In this document: piece by piece, positions 15,431-24,090 of the stretch
Position numbering within the stretch: position 1 is the first letter of the stretch
Layout of the letters: each line of letters starts with the position of its first letter
NCBI GenBank assembly: GCA_934438085.1
Contig: CAKSBC010000019.1
Span: forward strand, 1-37,982
DNA length: 37,982 nucleotides
Direction: 5' to 3'
From: an uncultured Lachnospiraceae bacterium
GTDB taxonomy: Bacteria > Bacillota > Clostridia > Lachnospirales > Lachnospiraceae
Notes under the pieces: generated by a model
Seen by the model: only the letters and a program-made list of their open reading frames with translations
Databases searched by the model: none
What the model was told of the DNA's origin: nothing
Position numbers and translations under genes: made by a program

Positions 15431-16414
15431 TTATGTACCTTCTTCTTCAGAAGAAATGTCGATATCAAGTTCGCCGTCTGAAGTATTTTTTTCTCCCTGA
15501 GGAATATCCTCTGCTTCTTCTGTTTCTTCTGCTTTTTCTGTTTCAGTTATCTCTCCTACTTCTCCCACTCCGGTATCTACAAGACCTGAGTCGGTTTTAA
15601 TTGTAGTAATGATAAGAACTTCTTTTATTTTCTCGAAGTCAGCAACAGGGATAAGTTTTCCTGATTTTGTAAGATGCTGACTGTCAATATTTATATCCGA
15701 AGCATAGCCTATAAGAATGCCCGGCAGAAATTTGGTGCTTAAAGAAGAAGTAACGACCGCATCTCCGTCATTAAAAACAGCATCCTTGCTTATATTTGTA
15801 ATATTCAGAGTTCCCTGCTCATAGGAAGTGATATTTCCCTTAACTAGACAGGTATCTCCGCTGTACTGTGACTCTGAATAAACATTGGATTCATCATCTA
15901 TTATAGAACGAACTGTACAGTAATTTGCTCCAACCTCTGTGACTATTCCTACAAGACCGCCTGAGCATATAACATTCATATCCTTCTGGATCCCATCTGC
16001 AAGACCTTTATCAAGTCTGAATACTCTGAACCATTTCTGTGAATCTCTGGCTATGACTCTTGCAGCTACCTTTGGATACTGCATATATGTCTGATCAAGC
16101 TTATACAGCTCACGAAGTCTTTGAAGCTCCTGTGTTTCTGATCTCAGACGATTATTTTCCTCGGTAAGCACGCTTATTCTTTCGGTAAGCTGCTCATTCT
16201 CCTTATAAACATTGTGCAGATGCCTGTTTTCTTCTATATCTCCGGCAACAGCATTTCCGAATGTACTTATTCCGCTCTGGATAGGTGTGAGTATATACCC
16301 GGCATAATGTCTCACCGGGTCAAGCAAAGAGCTCTGCATATAACTGATGATTATCAGAAATGCGCAGAGTATTGAAACTACTATAAGAATATTTTTTGAG
16401 AATCTGTTATTCAT
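15431..16414 (-). CDS. mreC: Rod-shape determining protein MreC
   Basis: Bitopic scaffold that activates PBP2-RodA outside the membrane. In 327 residues: membrane segment at about 8-25, a coiled coil at about 65-105 (ENEQLTERISVLTEENNRLRSETQELQ), then the beta-domain with SGGLVGIVTEVG around 150-161 and the FLPGILIGY region. The last 50 residues are Glu-rich and probably disordered, beyond the usual domain. It follows radC after 6 bases; mreB, normally placed between them in Clostridia and Bacilli, is absent. Confidence 0.95.
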   Translation of the reverse strand: MNNRFSKNILIVVSILCAFLIIISYMQSSLLDPVRHYAGYILTPIQSGISTFGNAVAGDIEENRHLHNVYKENEQLTERISVLTEENNRLRSETQELQRLRELYKLDQTYMQYPKVAARVIARDSQKWFRVFRLDKGLADGIQKDMNVICSGGLVGIVTEVGANYCTVRSIIDDESNVYSESQYSGDTCLVKGNITSYEQGTLNITNISKDAVFNDGDAVVTSSLSTKFLPGILIGYASDINIDSQHLTKSGKLIPVADFEKIKEVLIITTIKTDSGLVDTGVGEVGEITETEKAEETEEAEDIPQGEKNTSDGELDIDISSEEEGT

Positions 16415-16420
16415 TTGACC

Positions 16421-17191
16421 TTAGAACAAACCTCTCTCAAGAAAGCTTGTATATCTGTTATCTCCTATTATGAGAAAATCACGCATAGGTATAGACATCA
16501 TAGTGCCGAGCTCCTTAAGCTTTTCCGATAGCACAATGTCATCGGGACTCGGCTCAGGATCTCCGCTCGGATGATTGTGAACTACTATCACACCCGAGGC
16601 CTTGTATTTAAGTGCCGCCATAAATATTTCGCGCGGCGAAACGGCTGAATAGGTTGCCGTACCCATAGATATCATGACACTTTTTATGATGTTGTTTCTG
16701 GAATTCAAAAGCATTACATGGACTTCCTCTTCTGACTTGTGTCTGAGCATTTCCATATAATAATCCGCAACGCTGTCCGGGGATGAAATATTGAGCCGAC
16801 ATACAGCCTGCTCCTTTGCTATTCTCTTTGAAAGCTCGGCTATACAGCAAAGCTGTATAAGCTTTACCCGTCCTATGCCCTTCATGCTGCGCACATCATC
16901 CTCTGAAAGATTCATGAGCCTGACAAGACCGCAGGGAGCATTCTCCATATATGGATCCTGCACCCTGCTGTCTGTATATTTGATGTGCTTTGGATCGGAA
17001 CTGTCTGTATCATCAAAATCGGGATATAATATCTCTGTCGCCAGCTCTACCGCGGACTTACCCTTACAGCCTGATTTAATTACTACAGCTAAAAGCTCCG
17101 GATCAGTCAGCGCTTCTGCACCGTATTTTTCGAATTTTTCATACGGTCGAAGCTCTTCGAATTTCTCTTCTTTTTCATGTCCGGTATTCAT
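16421..17191 (-). CDS. radC: RadC-family JAB/MPN domain protein
   Basis: Family of unclear function, once linked to DNA repair; commonly found upstream of the mre genes. The 256-residue protein has an N-terminal helix-hairpin-helix (MKGIGRVKLIQL at about 103-114) and a C-terminal JAB metalloprotease-like domain with E155 and HNHPSGDPEPSPDD (H205, H207, S209, D218), the complete JAMM metal site. About 35 polar residues at 55-90 look like an insertion compared with typical 220-230-residue members. ATG start, 6 bases before mreC, preceded by its own promoter. Confidence 0.92.
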   Translation of the reverse strand: MNTGHEKEEKFEELRPYEKFEKYGAEALTDPELLAVVIKSGCKGKSAVELATEILYPDFDDTDSSDPKHIKYTDSRVQDPYMENAPCGLVRLMNLSEDDVRSMKGIGRVKLIQLCCIAELSKRIAKEQAVCRLNISSPDSVADYYMEMLRHKSEEEVHVMLLNSRNNIIKSVMISMGTATYSAVSPREIFMAALKYKASGVIVVHNHPSGDPEPSPDDIVLSEKLKELGTMMSIPMRDFLIIGDNRYTSFLERGLF

Positions 17192-17225
17192 AAATTATAT
17201 CCAAATACCGGGAAAACTCTTTGTA

Positions 17226-17253
17226 ATACTAACACAAAAATGTGAAAATACAA
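17226..17253 (-). promoter_or_regulatory. Promoter of the radC-mre-mrdA-rodA-mgsA-dacA operon
   Basis: TTGTAT (17248-17253), 16 bases, TAGTAT (17226-17231) preceded by TGT (extended -10) on the minus strand, in the 125-base gap before radC. No clear terminator of the preceding gene was seen, so read-through is possible too. Confidence 0.55.
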
Positions 17254-17316
17254 AATGAGTACATCAATTTTCACTAAATTGTAAGACTTGTGTCCTATGC
17301 GATTTAACGAAGTTTA

Positions 17317-18597
17317 TCAAAGCTCAATAAGTCCATCGTCAACCATGGTCTGAACACTCTTTAAAATACCGAGTTTTCCGTGCTCATATGTGAGTCCGCC
17401 CTGATAGAATACAGTATAAGGCTCTCTTAACGGACCGTCTGCAGAAAGCTCGATCGATGAGCCTGAGATAAAGCATCCGTCTGCCATTATTATGTCGCTG
17501 TCATAGCCCGGCATCGGTGATGGCTCAGGTTTTACAAATGCGTCTACAGCTGATGCTGCCTGAATTCCCTTACAGAATGAAATGACCTTCTCTGCATCTC
17601 CTAATGTAATTGCCTGTATAATATCATGTCTTACATCATCAGGACGAGGTGATACCTCAAAACCAAGCTTCTCATAGATCGCAGCTGCAAATATCGCTGC
17701 CTTCATTGCATTTTTTGTAACATTAGGTGCAAGGAAGGTTCCCTGATAAAAAAGTCTGTTGTTTCCAAGAGAAGGTCCCAACTCTTTTTCAAGTCCCGGG
17801 CCTGACAATCTTGCGGCTGCATTTGCAATACACTCACTTGTTCCGGCAATATAGCCGCCTACAGGAGCAATTCCGCCGCCCGGGTTCTTGATGAGTGAGC
17901 CCACTACCATATCTGCACCTACCTCAGAAGGCTCTGTAAGCTCAGTATATTCTCCGTAGCAGTTATCTACCATAACAATAACATCAGGCTTTATTCCCTT
18001 TATAAAGCTGATAAGCTCACCTATCTCTTTTACAGAGAATGTACGTCTGTCAGAATAACCTCTGCTTCGCTGAATCTCTACAAGCTTTGTTCTTTCATTT
18101 AACGCAGCTCTGATACCGTCATAGTCAAAGCTTCCGTCCGGAAGAAGGTCTACATAATTAAAACTGATGCCGTACTCCTTAAGTGAGCCTCTTGTATCGC
18201 TTATTCCTATTACCTTCTGAATAGTATCGTAAGGAAGTCCTACCGGGGAAAGTATTTCATCGCCCGGACGAAGATTTCCTGATAATGCTACTGTAAGTGC
18301 ATGTGTTCCGCAGATTATCTGGCTTCTGACAAGTGCATCCTCTGTTCTGAATATCTTGGCATATACTTCCTCTAACTTATCTCTTCCAAGATCATTATAG
18401 CCATAGCCCGTAGTCTCAAGCATGCATGCTTCAGAAACTCCGCTGTCCTGCATTGCCTTTATAACCTTGAGCTGGTTATATTCACATATTCTGTCAATTT
18501 CTTCTGATCTGTTTGCTATATGCTTCTCTGCCTCTTCACAAAGCTCATATACCTTGTCACTGATGCCGAATTCCTTATAAATATTTTCTGATTTCAT
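17317..18597 (-). CDS. Methionine gamma-lyase family PLP enzyme ('aluminum resistance protein')
   Basis: Fold-type I PLP protein of the Met_gamma_lyase family found next to miaA in Firmicutes; the true substrate is not established. 426 residues from ATG 18597. Seen: CGTHALTVALSG for cofactor contact, DNCYGEYTE with the ring-binding Asp, and the Schiff-base lysine in VVGSLIKNPGGG (K237). An in-frame TTG at 18618 is rejected because AAAGGAG, the ribosome site for the ATG, lies inside that extension. The ATG lies inside miaA (23-base overlap), so translation is coupled. Last gene of the mutS-mutL-miaA run. Confidence 0.9.
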   Translation of the reverse strand: MKSENIYKEFGISDKVYELCEEAEKHIANRSEEIDRICEYNQLKVIKAMQDSGVSEACMLETTGYGYNDLGRDKLEEVYAKIFRTEDALVRSQIICGTHALTVALSGNLRPGDEILSPVGLPYDTIQKVIGISDTRGSLKEYGISFNYVDLLPDGSFDYDGIRAALNERTKLVEIQRSRGYSDRRTFSVKEIGELISFIKGIKPDVIVMVDNCYGEYTELTEPSEVGADMVVGSLIKNPGGGIAPVGGYIAGTSECIANAAARLSGPGLEKELGPSLGNNRLFYQGTFLAPNVTKNAMKAAIFAAAIYEKLGFEVSPRPDDVRHDIIQAITLGDAEKVISFCKGIQAASAVDAFVKPEPSPMPGYDSDIIMADGCFISGSSIELSADGPLREPYTVFYQGGLTYEHGKLGILKSVQTMVDDGLIEL

Positions 18598-19513
18598 TTG
18601 CCGGGTCTCCTTTATCAATATCTATCCAAATAGTATTTTTTTCGCGTCTGAACCACGTAAGCTGACGCTTCGCAAAATGTCTTGTATTAATCTTTATCTG
18701 CTCTGCCGCTTCTGACAGTGTACATTCACCGTCTAAATATGAAAGCATTTCCTTATAGCCGATACCCTGACCGGCTGTTGAGGATCTTGTAAGTCCTTTT
18801 TCTTTAAGCTCCTTTACCTCATCCTCAAGGCCTTCGGCAAGCATTTTATCGACTCTTTGGTCAATACGCTCATACATGCCCTGTCTTTCGCCGTGCAAAA
18901 CAAAAAAGCTAATGTCGTAAGGGGGATCCTCACGTTTTTTCTTTTCCCTCTCATTGTGATCATATATGCTCTCATTATGAATATGCATGTATTCAAGAGC
19001 TCTTATGATCCTCTTTGTATTTTCAAGGTCCAGGCTCTCATAGCTTTTCGGATCTTTTTCCTTAAGCATTGCCTTAAGTTCTTTTGTTTTACCCTCTGAA
19101 GCCATTTTCTCAAGATCCGCTCTGTAGGTATCCTTATCGCCGGCACCGTCTTCATTTTCAAAATCAATGTCATAGATCAGTGCCTGAATGTAAAAGCCTG
19201 TTCCTCCGCATATTATAGGGATATGGTCCCTCGCATATATACCCTTCATAACCTCCGATGCCATTTCCTTAAAAACAGCAACATTATAGTCACGGTCAAT
19301 ATCTATAACATCGATCAGATGATGAGGAATGCCCTGCATCTCAGCCTCCGTAACCTTGGCAGAGCCGATGTTCATTCCCTTATAGACCTGAATACTGTCT
19401 GCAGAAATGATCTCGCCTCCGATATCCCTGGCGATCTTAACGGCTGCGGCACTTTTTCCGGTTGCGGTAGGACCGGCTATAATTATTAATTTTGGTTTAT
19501 TGGCATCAATCAT
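18575..19513 (-). CDS. miaA: tRNA dimethylallyltransferase MiaA
   Basis: Adds dimethylallyl to N6 of adenosine 37 in tRNAs that read UNN codons, the step before MiaB, which is also encoded here. 312 residues, normal length. Seen: P-loop IAGPTATGKSAAAV at 12-25, the DSIQVYKGMNIGSAKVT substrate loop, HHLIDV, the GGTGFYIQALI motif, and the C-terminal FAKRQLTWFRRE tRNA-contact region. The ATG overlaps the stop of mutL (TAATG arrangement). Confidence 0.96.
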   Translation of the reverse strand: MIDANKPKLIIIAGPTATGKSAAAVKIARDIGGEIISADSIQVYKGMNIGSAKVTEAEMQGIPHHLIDVIDIDRDYNVAVFKEMASEVMKGIYARDHIPIICGGTGFYIQALIYDIDFENEDGAGDKDTYRADLEKMASEGKTKELKAMLKEKDPKSYESLDLENTKRIIRALEYMHIHNESIYDHNEREKKKREDPPYDISFFVLHGERQGMYERIDQRVDKMLAEGLEDEVKELKEKGLTRSSTAGQGIGYKEMLSYLDGECTLSEAAEQIKINTRHFAKRQLTWFRREKNTIWIDIDKGDPANEIRKYL

Positions 19514-21423
19514 TAAACTATCCTCTTGAACAGTTTATCCAGATCTCCTCTGGACCATTTTACTATTGTAGGTCTTCCATGCGGGCATGCATAAGGATTG
19601 TCAAGAGTCAGAAGTTCTCCGATCAGTGCCTTTATTTCAGGCTCTGAAAGCTTATTATTGCCCTTGACGGCAGCCTTGCATGACATAGATGCAATTTTAT
19701 TTTTCAATAGCTCTGAGCTTAAGGAATTACTTTCATCGAAGGTGTTTTCAATAATATCCTTTAAAAGCTCATATTCACCTACACCCGGCAGATTAGCCGG
19801 AACAGCTCTTACGACATAATCCTTGTCTCCGGCATATTCGATCTCATATCCGGCCTCGGCAAATAACTCAATATTTTTATCAAGCTGAAAAGCCTCTCTC
19901 GCAGTAAGTGTAAGCACTATAGGCGGAAACAGCATCTGAGAAGTGACCTCATTATTGTTTATAAGCGCAGTAAAGCGCTCATAATTGACCTTTTCATGCG
20001 CCGCATGCTGATCTATTATAAACATTTCATCGTTATATTCAATGATCCAATAGGTCTCAAAGACCTGTCCTATAAGCTTAAAATAAGGAACATTTTTTTT
20101 ATTTAAAAATGCCTCGGATGAAGCCCTGTTCCCCGTATCAGTACCTGTGTCAATAAGCTCTGCAAAGGCATGTTCTTTCGCGGGTGTTCCTGCAAAGCCA
20201 TGTTCTTTCACGGCAGCATTTTCAGAGGAAGTGTCATCGGAGAATGCTGAAGCATTCTCTTGGCTATTACCATTTATCAGTTCCTCAACCGAGCTTACAT
20301 AATCAAATTTTCTTTGGACCTCATACGGTTCTACTTTAAAGCTCTTTTCTGCAGCAATACTCTTTTCATTTGTCACGCTGTATGCATGCATTGCAGGCTT
20401 ATTCTGATATTTTAATGCTGCACCTGCATCAACTATGAGCTCCTTTTTACTGAGTGCATCAGTGACGGCCTCATAGACTGCATCATACATCAGCTTATTA
20501 TCTGAAAATCTGACCTCTGTTTTTCTCGGATGTACATTAACATCTACCGCTTCAGGCTTAATGTCAATGTTTATAAATACCATCGGAAATCTGTGCTGCA
20601 TCATAAACGGAGCATATCCGTCCTCAACAGCCTTTTTAAGTATGTCCGAGCGTATGCATCTTCCGTTTACAAAAAACAGCTCAAGATCTCTCCTGCTCCT
20701 GTTAATAACAGGTTTGGCAATAAACCCTGTAACAGTAACTCCCTTATGCTCATATGAAAGCTCAATAAGGTTTGAAGCTGTCTCTGCCCCGTGAAGTATA
20801 TAGATAATGTCCTTCATTCTGCCGTTTCCGGAGGTATGGAGAATACTTCTGCCGTCAATAGTAAGCGATATGCTTATATCCGGATGAGCCAAGGCAATAT
20901 TTTCGACAGTTGTTATAATATAAGAATTTTCTGTCTGCGGAGATTTAAGAAACTGTCGTCTGACCGGAACATTATAAAGAAAGTTTCTTACTGCAACCGT
21001 TGTGCCGTCCGGAGCTCCGATTTCCTTATTAGCCTTCTCAAAGCCGGCCTCTATACGGTAAAGTGTTCCTGTAAGCTCTGAATGAACCTTTGAAATCATC
21101 TCAACATCAGAAACTGCCGCAATAGATGCAAGCGCTTCACCTCTGAATCCCATGGTGCAAACATGTTCAATATCGTCAGCTGTCTTAAGCTTGGAGGTTG
21201 CATGACGCACAAAAGCGACAGGGATATCCTCCCTGTCGATGCCGCAGCCGTTGTCTGTCACTCTTATGAGATCAAGTCCTCCGCCTCTTATCTCTATGCT
21301 TACAGCTGATGAGCCTGAATCAACAGCATTATCAAGAAGCTCTTTCACAACGCTCTCCGGGCGCTCCGCAACCTCGCCGGCGGCTATTTTATCTATAGTT
21401 TCCTTGCTGAGAATATTTATCAT
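19513..21423 (-). CDS. mutL: DNA mismatch repair endonuclease MutL
   Basis: Acts after MutS to nick the strand to be repaired. 636 residues. N-terminal GHKL ATPase: LLDNAVDSGSS, DNGCGI, GFRGEALASI. C-terminal endonuclease: DQHAAHEKVNYE (the DQHA-x2-E-x4-E metal motif), SCKAAVKG and CPHGRP, so this is a nicking MutL as in bacteria without MutH. The linker is polar and carries a short tandem duplication (20161-20212). ATG overlaps the mutS stop by 4 bases (ATGA). Confidence 0.97.
   Translation of the reverse strand: MINILSKETIDKIAAGEVAERPESVVKELLDNAVDSGSSAVSIEIRGGGLDLIRVTDNGCGIDREDIPVAFVRHATSKLKTADDIEHVCTMGFRGEALASIAAVSDVEMISKVHSELTGTLYRIEAGFEKANKEIGAPDGTTVAVRNFLYNVPVRRQFLKSPQTENSYIITTVENIALAHPDISISLTIDGRSILHTSGNGRMKDIIYILHGAETASNLIELSYEHKGVTVTGFIAKPVINRSRRDLELFFVNGRCIRSDILKKAVEDGYAPFMMQHRFPMVFINIDIKPEAVDVNVHPRKTEVRFSDNKLMYDAVYEAVTDALSKKELIVDAGAALKYQNKPAMHAYSVTNEKSIAAEKSFKVEPYEVQRKFDYVSSVEELINGNSQENASAFSDDTSSENAAVKEHGFAGTPAKEHAFAELIDTGTDTGNRASSEAFLNKKNVPYFKLIGQVFETYWIIEYNDEMFIIDQHAAHEKVNYERFTALINNNEVTSQMLFPPIVLTLTAREAFQLDKNIELFAEAGYEIEYAGDKDYVVRAVPANLPGVGEYELLKDIIENTFDESNSLSSELLKNKIASMSCKAAVKGNNKLSEPEIKALIGELLTLDNPYACPHGRPTIVKWSRGDLDKLFKRIV
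20161..20212 (+). repeat. Imperfect tandem repeat inside the mutL linker
   Basis: Two 22-base copies starting TGCAAAG at 20161 and 20191, three differences, spaced 30 bases start to start (10 codons). They encode KEHGFAG and KEHAFAE. Frame is kept, so it only lengthens the disordered linker. Confidence 0.7.
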
Positions 21424-24089
21424 TTCTTCAATTTCTCCTGAAGCTCACTGAGAAGAAATAATGCTTCCATCGGAGTAAGTCGGTTTACGTCCGTATCTTG
21501 TATCCTCTTTACAATATCCTTACAGAGTCTGTCTGCATCTAAGTATAAGCTATTGGAAGCCTCGGATCTTTCCTGACCGTGCAAGGAAGCATTATCCGAA
21601 ATCTCAGTGCCATGTACATCATCACTTCCCAAAGCCCTGATCCTGCCGGCATCCAATGTGATATCTGAAAGACTCAGTTCCTCGGCAATCTCATTGGCAC
21701 GTTTAATGACTTCATCCGGCACTCCTGCAAGCTTTGCCACAGCTATACCGTAGGACTTATCAGCACCGCCCGGTATTATCTTTCTTAAAAAGATAAGGTC
21801 ATCGTTATTTTCTTTTACCGCAATGCAATAATTATGCACTCCCTTAAGCTTTCCTTCAAGCTCGGTAAGCTCATGATAATGTGTGGCAAAAAGTGCTTTT
21901 GCACCGAGCTTCTTTTTATCACTTATATATTCTACGACCGCCCAGGCAATTGAAAGGCCGTCATAGGTTGAGGTTCCTCTTCCTATCTCATCTAAAATCA
22001 GAAGGCTGTCCTTGGTTGCATTCCTTAATATATTTGCGACCTCAGTCATCTCCACCATAAATGTAGACTGTCCGCTTGCAAGGTCATCAGATGCGCCGAC
22101 TCTTGTGAATATTCTGTCGCAGACTGAAATATCAGCACTTCTTGCAGGAACAAAGGAGCCTGTCTGTGCCATGAGCGTTATAAGCGCAACCTGCCTCATA
22201 TATGTTGACTTACCTGCCATATTAGGGCCGGTTATTATGGCGATTCGCTCAGACTGATTGTTAAGCGATGTATCATTGACAATGAATGCTCCGTCCTTAA
22301 GCATGAGCTCAACTACCGGGTGGCGTCCGTCTCTTATTTCAATATGACCGTTAGTATTAATATTAGGACAAACATAGTTGTTTCGCATCGCTACATATGA
22401 AAGCGAGCAAAGCACATCCAGATACGCTATTGCCTTTGCAGAGTCCTGGATCCTGACAGCTTCCTTTGAAACATTTTTAGTGACTTCCGAAAAAAGCTCA
22501 AATTCCAGAGCATTTAGCTTCTCATCTGCGCCTAAAATATCTGATGATATCTGCTCAAGCTTATCAGTTGTATATCTTTCGCCGGTGGTCAAGGTCTGCT
22601 TTCTGATAAAATAATCCGGAACCTTATCTTTAAATGTATTCGTTACTTCAATACAGTGTCCGAAATTCTTGTTATATTTTATCTTAAGAGTCTTTATGCC
22701 GGTTTTTTCACGTTCCTCGTTCTCAAGCTCAAGAAGCCATTTACGTCCTTCTGTTTTAGAGCTTTTAAGTCTGTCAACCTCATCATTATAGCCTGCTTTG
22801 ATTATGCCGCCGTCTCTCACAGAAACCGGAGCATCCTCATCTATAGCAGCCTCAAGAAGCCTGCACAGATCATTTAGATCGTCCATTTCCTTATTGATAT
22901 CAGTTAAGAGCTCTGATTCAAAGGTTGACAGCAGCTGCTTTATAGGCGGGAGCATTGAAACAGTCTGCTTAAAGCAAAGTGCATCCAGCGGATTTGCTCT
23001 TCCTGAACTGAATTTGGATAGAAGTCTTTCTAAATCATAAACAGGCCGCAGATACTCCATGAGCTCTTCCCTGTCTATAAATCTGTCATTCAGTTCTTTT
23101 ATGGCATTCTGACGCTTTATAATGAGCTCTTTAGACAAAAGCGGCTGAGATATGAGCTTTCTCATAAATCTTGAGCCCATAGCTGTTTTTGTCTTATCCA
23201 ATACCCAGAGCAATGTGCCCTTTCTGTCTTTATCTCTCATTGATTCCAACAGCTCCAGATTACGCATAGTTGCAGAATCAATGACCATATATTCAGAGGT
23301 GCTGTACGGTTTTATTCTTGTTATATATTCAACTCTGGAAAACTGTGTCGTATATACATACTTAAGGACAGCACCTGCGGCAGAAATGCCTGCGCTGTAA
23401 TCGGTAAGCCCAAGCCCCTCTGGTAAAGCATGAAAATGCTCCTTGATAAGCTCAGTACATCTTTCTATATCAAAATATGAAGCATCAGCGCTGCTTACGG
23501 AAATATTCCATCTTTCCTTGATCTGCTCCACATCAGCGCCGCTCATAAGAAAAGCATCATTATGTATAAGCTCTGACGGGCAGAAACGGTTTATTTCATC
23601 ATACAGCTCCTTAAGCCCGCTTACCTCTGTGACATAATAATCTCCGGTTCCTACATCCAGCGCAGATATTCCGAAAAGTCCGCACAGGTAAGAAATACCC
23701 ATAAGATAATTATTACGGCTGTCATCAAGTGCATCATTTTCCGTAAGTGTTCCCGGTGTAACGACCCTTATAACACTTCTTTTAACAATGCCCTTTGCAA
23801 GCTTCGGATCCTCTACCTGCTCGCCTATAGCTACCTTATAGCCTTTTTTTACGAGTCTGGTAATATACGAATCTGCAGCATGATACGGAATGCCGCACAT
23901 AGGCGCACGCTCATCCATTCCGCAATCCTTGCCGGTGAGGACAAGATCCAGCTCCTCGGCACCAATTTTGGCATCCTCAAAGAACATCTCATAAAAATCG
24001 CCTATTCTGTAAAAAAGCAGGCAATCGGGATATTCCTTCTTTGTATCAAGATACTGCACCATCATCGGCGACATTTTCTGAGTGCTCAT
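21420..24089 (-). CDS. mutS: DNA mismatch recognition ATPase MutS
   Basis: Binds mispaired bases and recruits MutL. 889 residues. Seen: the N-terminal mismatch wedge GDFYEMF (F-x-E) at about 27-33; connector and lever domains; ATPase with Walker A GPNMAGKSTYM, STFMVEMTE, Walker B LLILDEIGRGTST and FATHYHELT. A variable linker precedes the C-terminal helices (LTPMEALFLLSELQEKL). It starts 1 base after the miaB stop and overlaps mutL, so miaB-mutS-mutL-miaA are probably one transcript. Confidence 0.98.
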   Translation of the reverse strand: MSTQKMSPMMVQYLDTKKEYPDCLLFYRIGDFYEMFFEDAKIGAEELDLVLTGKDCGMDERAPMCGIPYHAADSYITRLVKKGYKVAIGEQVEDPKLAKGIVKRSVIRVVTPGTLTENDALDDSRNNYLMGISYLCGLFGISALDVGTGDYYVTEVSGLKELYDEINRFCPSELIHNDAFLMSGADVEQIKERWNISVSSADASYFDIERCTELIKEHFHALPEGLGLTDYSAGISAAGAVLKYVYTTQFSRVEYITRIKPYSTSEYMVIDSATMRNLELLESMRDKDRKGTLLWVLDKTKTAMGSRFMRKLISQPLLSKELIIKRQNAIKELNDRFIDREELMEYLRPVYDLERLLSKFSSGRANPLDALCFKQTVSMLPPIKQLLSTFESELLTDINKEMDDLNDLCRLLEAAIDEDAPVSVRDGGIIKAGYNDEVDRLKSSKTEGRKWLLELENEEREKTGIKTLKIKYNKNFGHCIEVTNTFKDKVPDYFIRKQTLTTGERYTTDKLEQISSDILGADEKLNALEFELFSEVTKNVSKEAVRIQDSAKAIAYLDVLCSLSYVAMRNNYVCPNINTNGHIEIRDGRHPVVELMLKDGAFIVNDTSLNNQSERIAIITGPNMAGKSTYMRQVALITLMAQTGSFVPARSADISVCDRIFTRVGASDDLASGQSTFMVEMTEVANILRNATKDSLLILDEIGRGTSTYDGLSIAWAVVEYISDKKKLGAKALFATHYHELTELEGKLKGVHNYCIAVKENNDDLIFLRKIIPGGADKSYGIAVAKLAGVPDEVIKRANEIAEELSLSDITLDAGRIRALGSDDVHGTEISDNASLHGQERSEASNSLYLDADRLCKDIVKRIQDTDVNRLTPMEALFLLSELQEKLKK

Positions 24090-24090
24090 A

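Noticed and set aside
16791..17258. Plus-strand open frame of 155 codons
   Set aside because: Antisense to radC and its promoter, serine-rich, no family resemblance.
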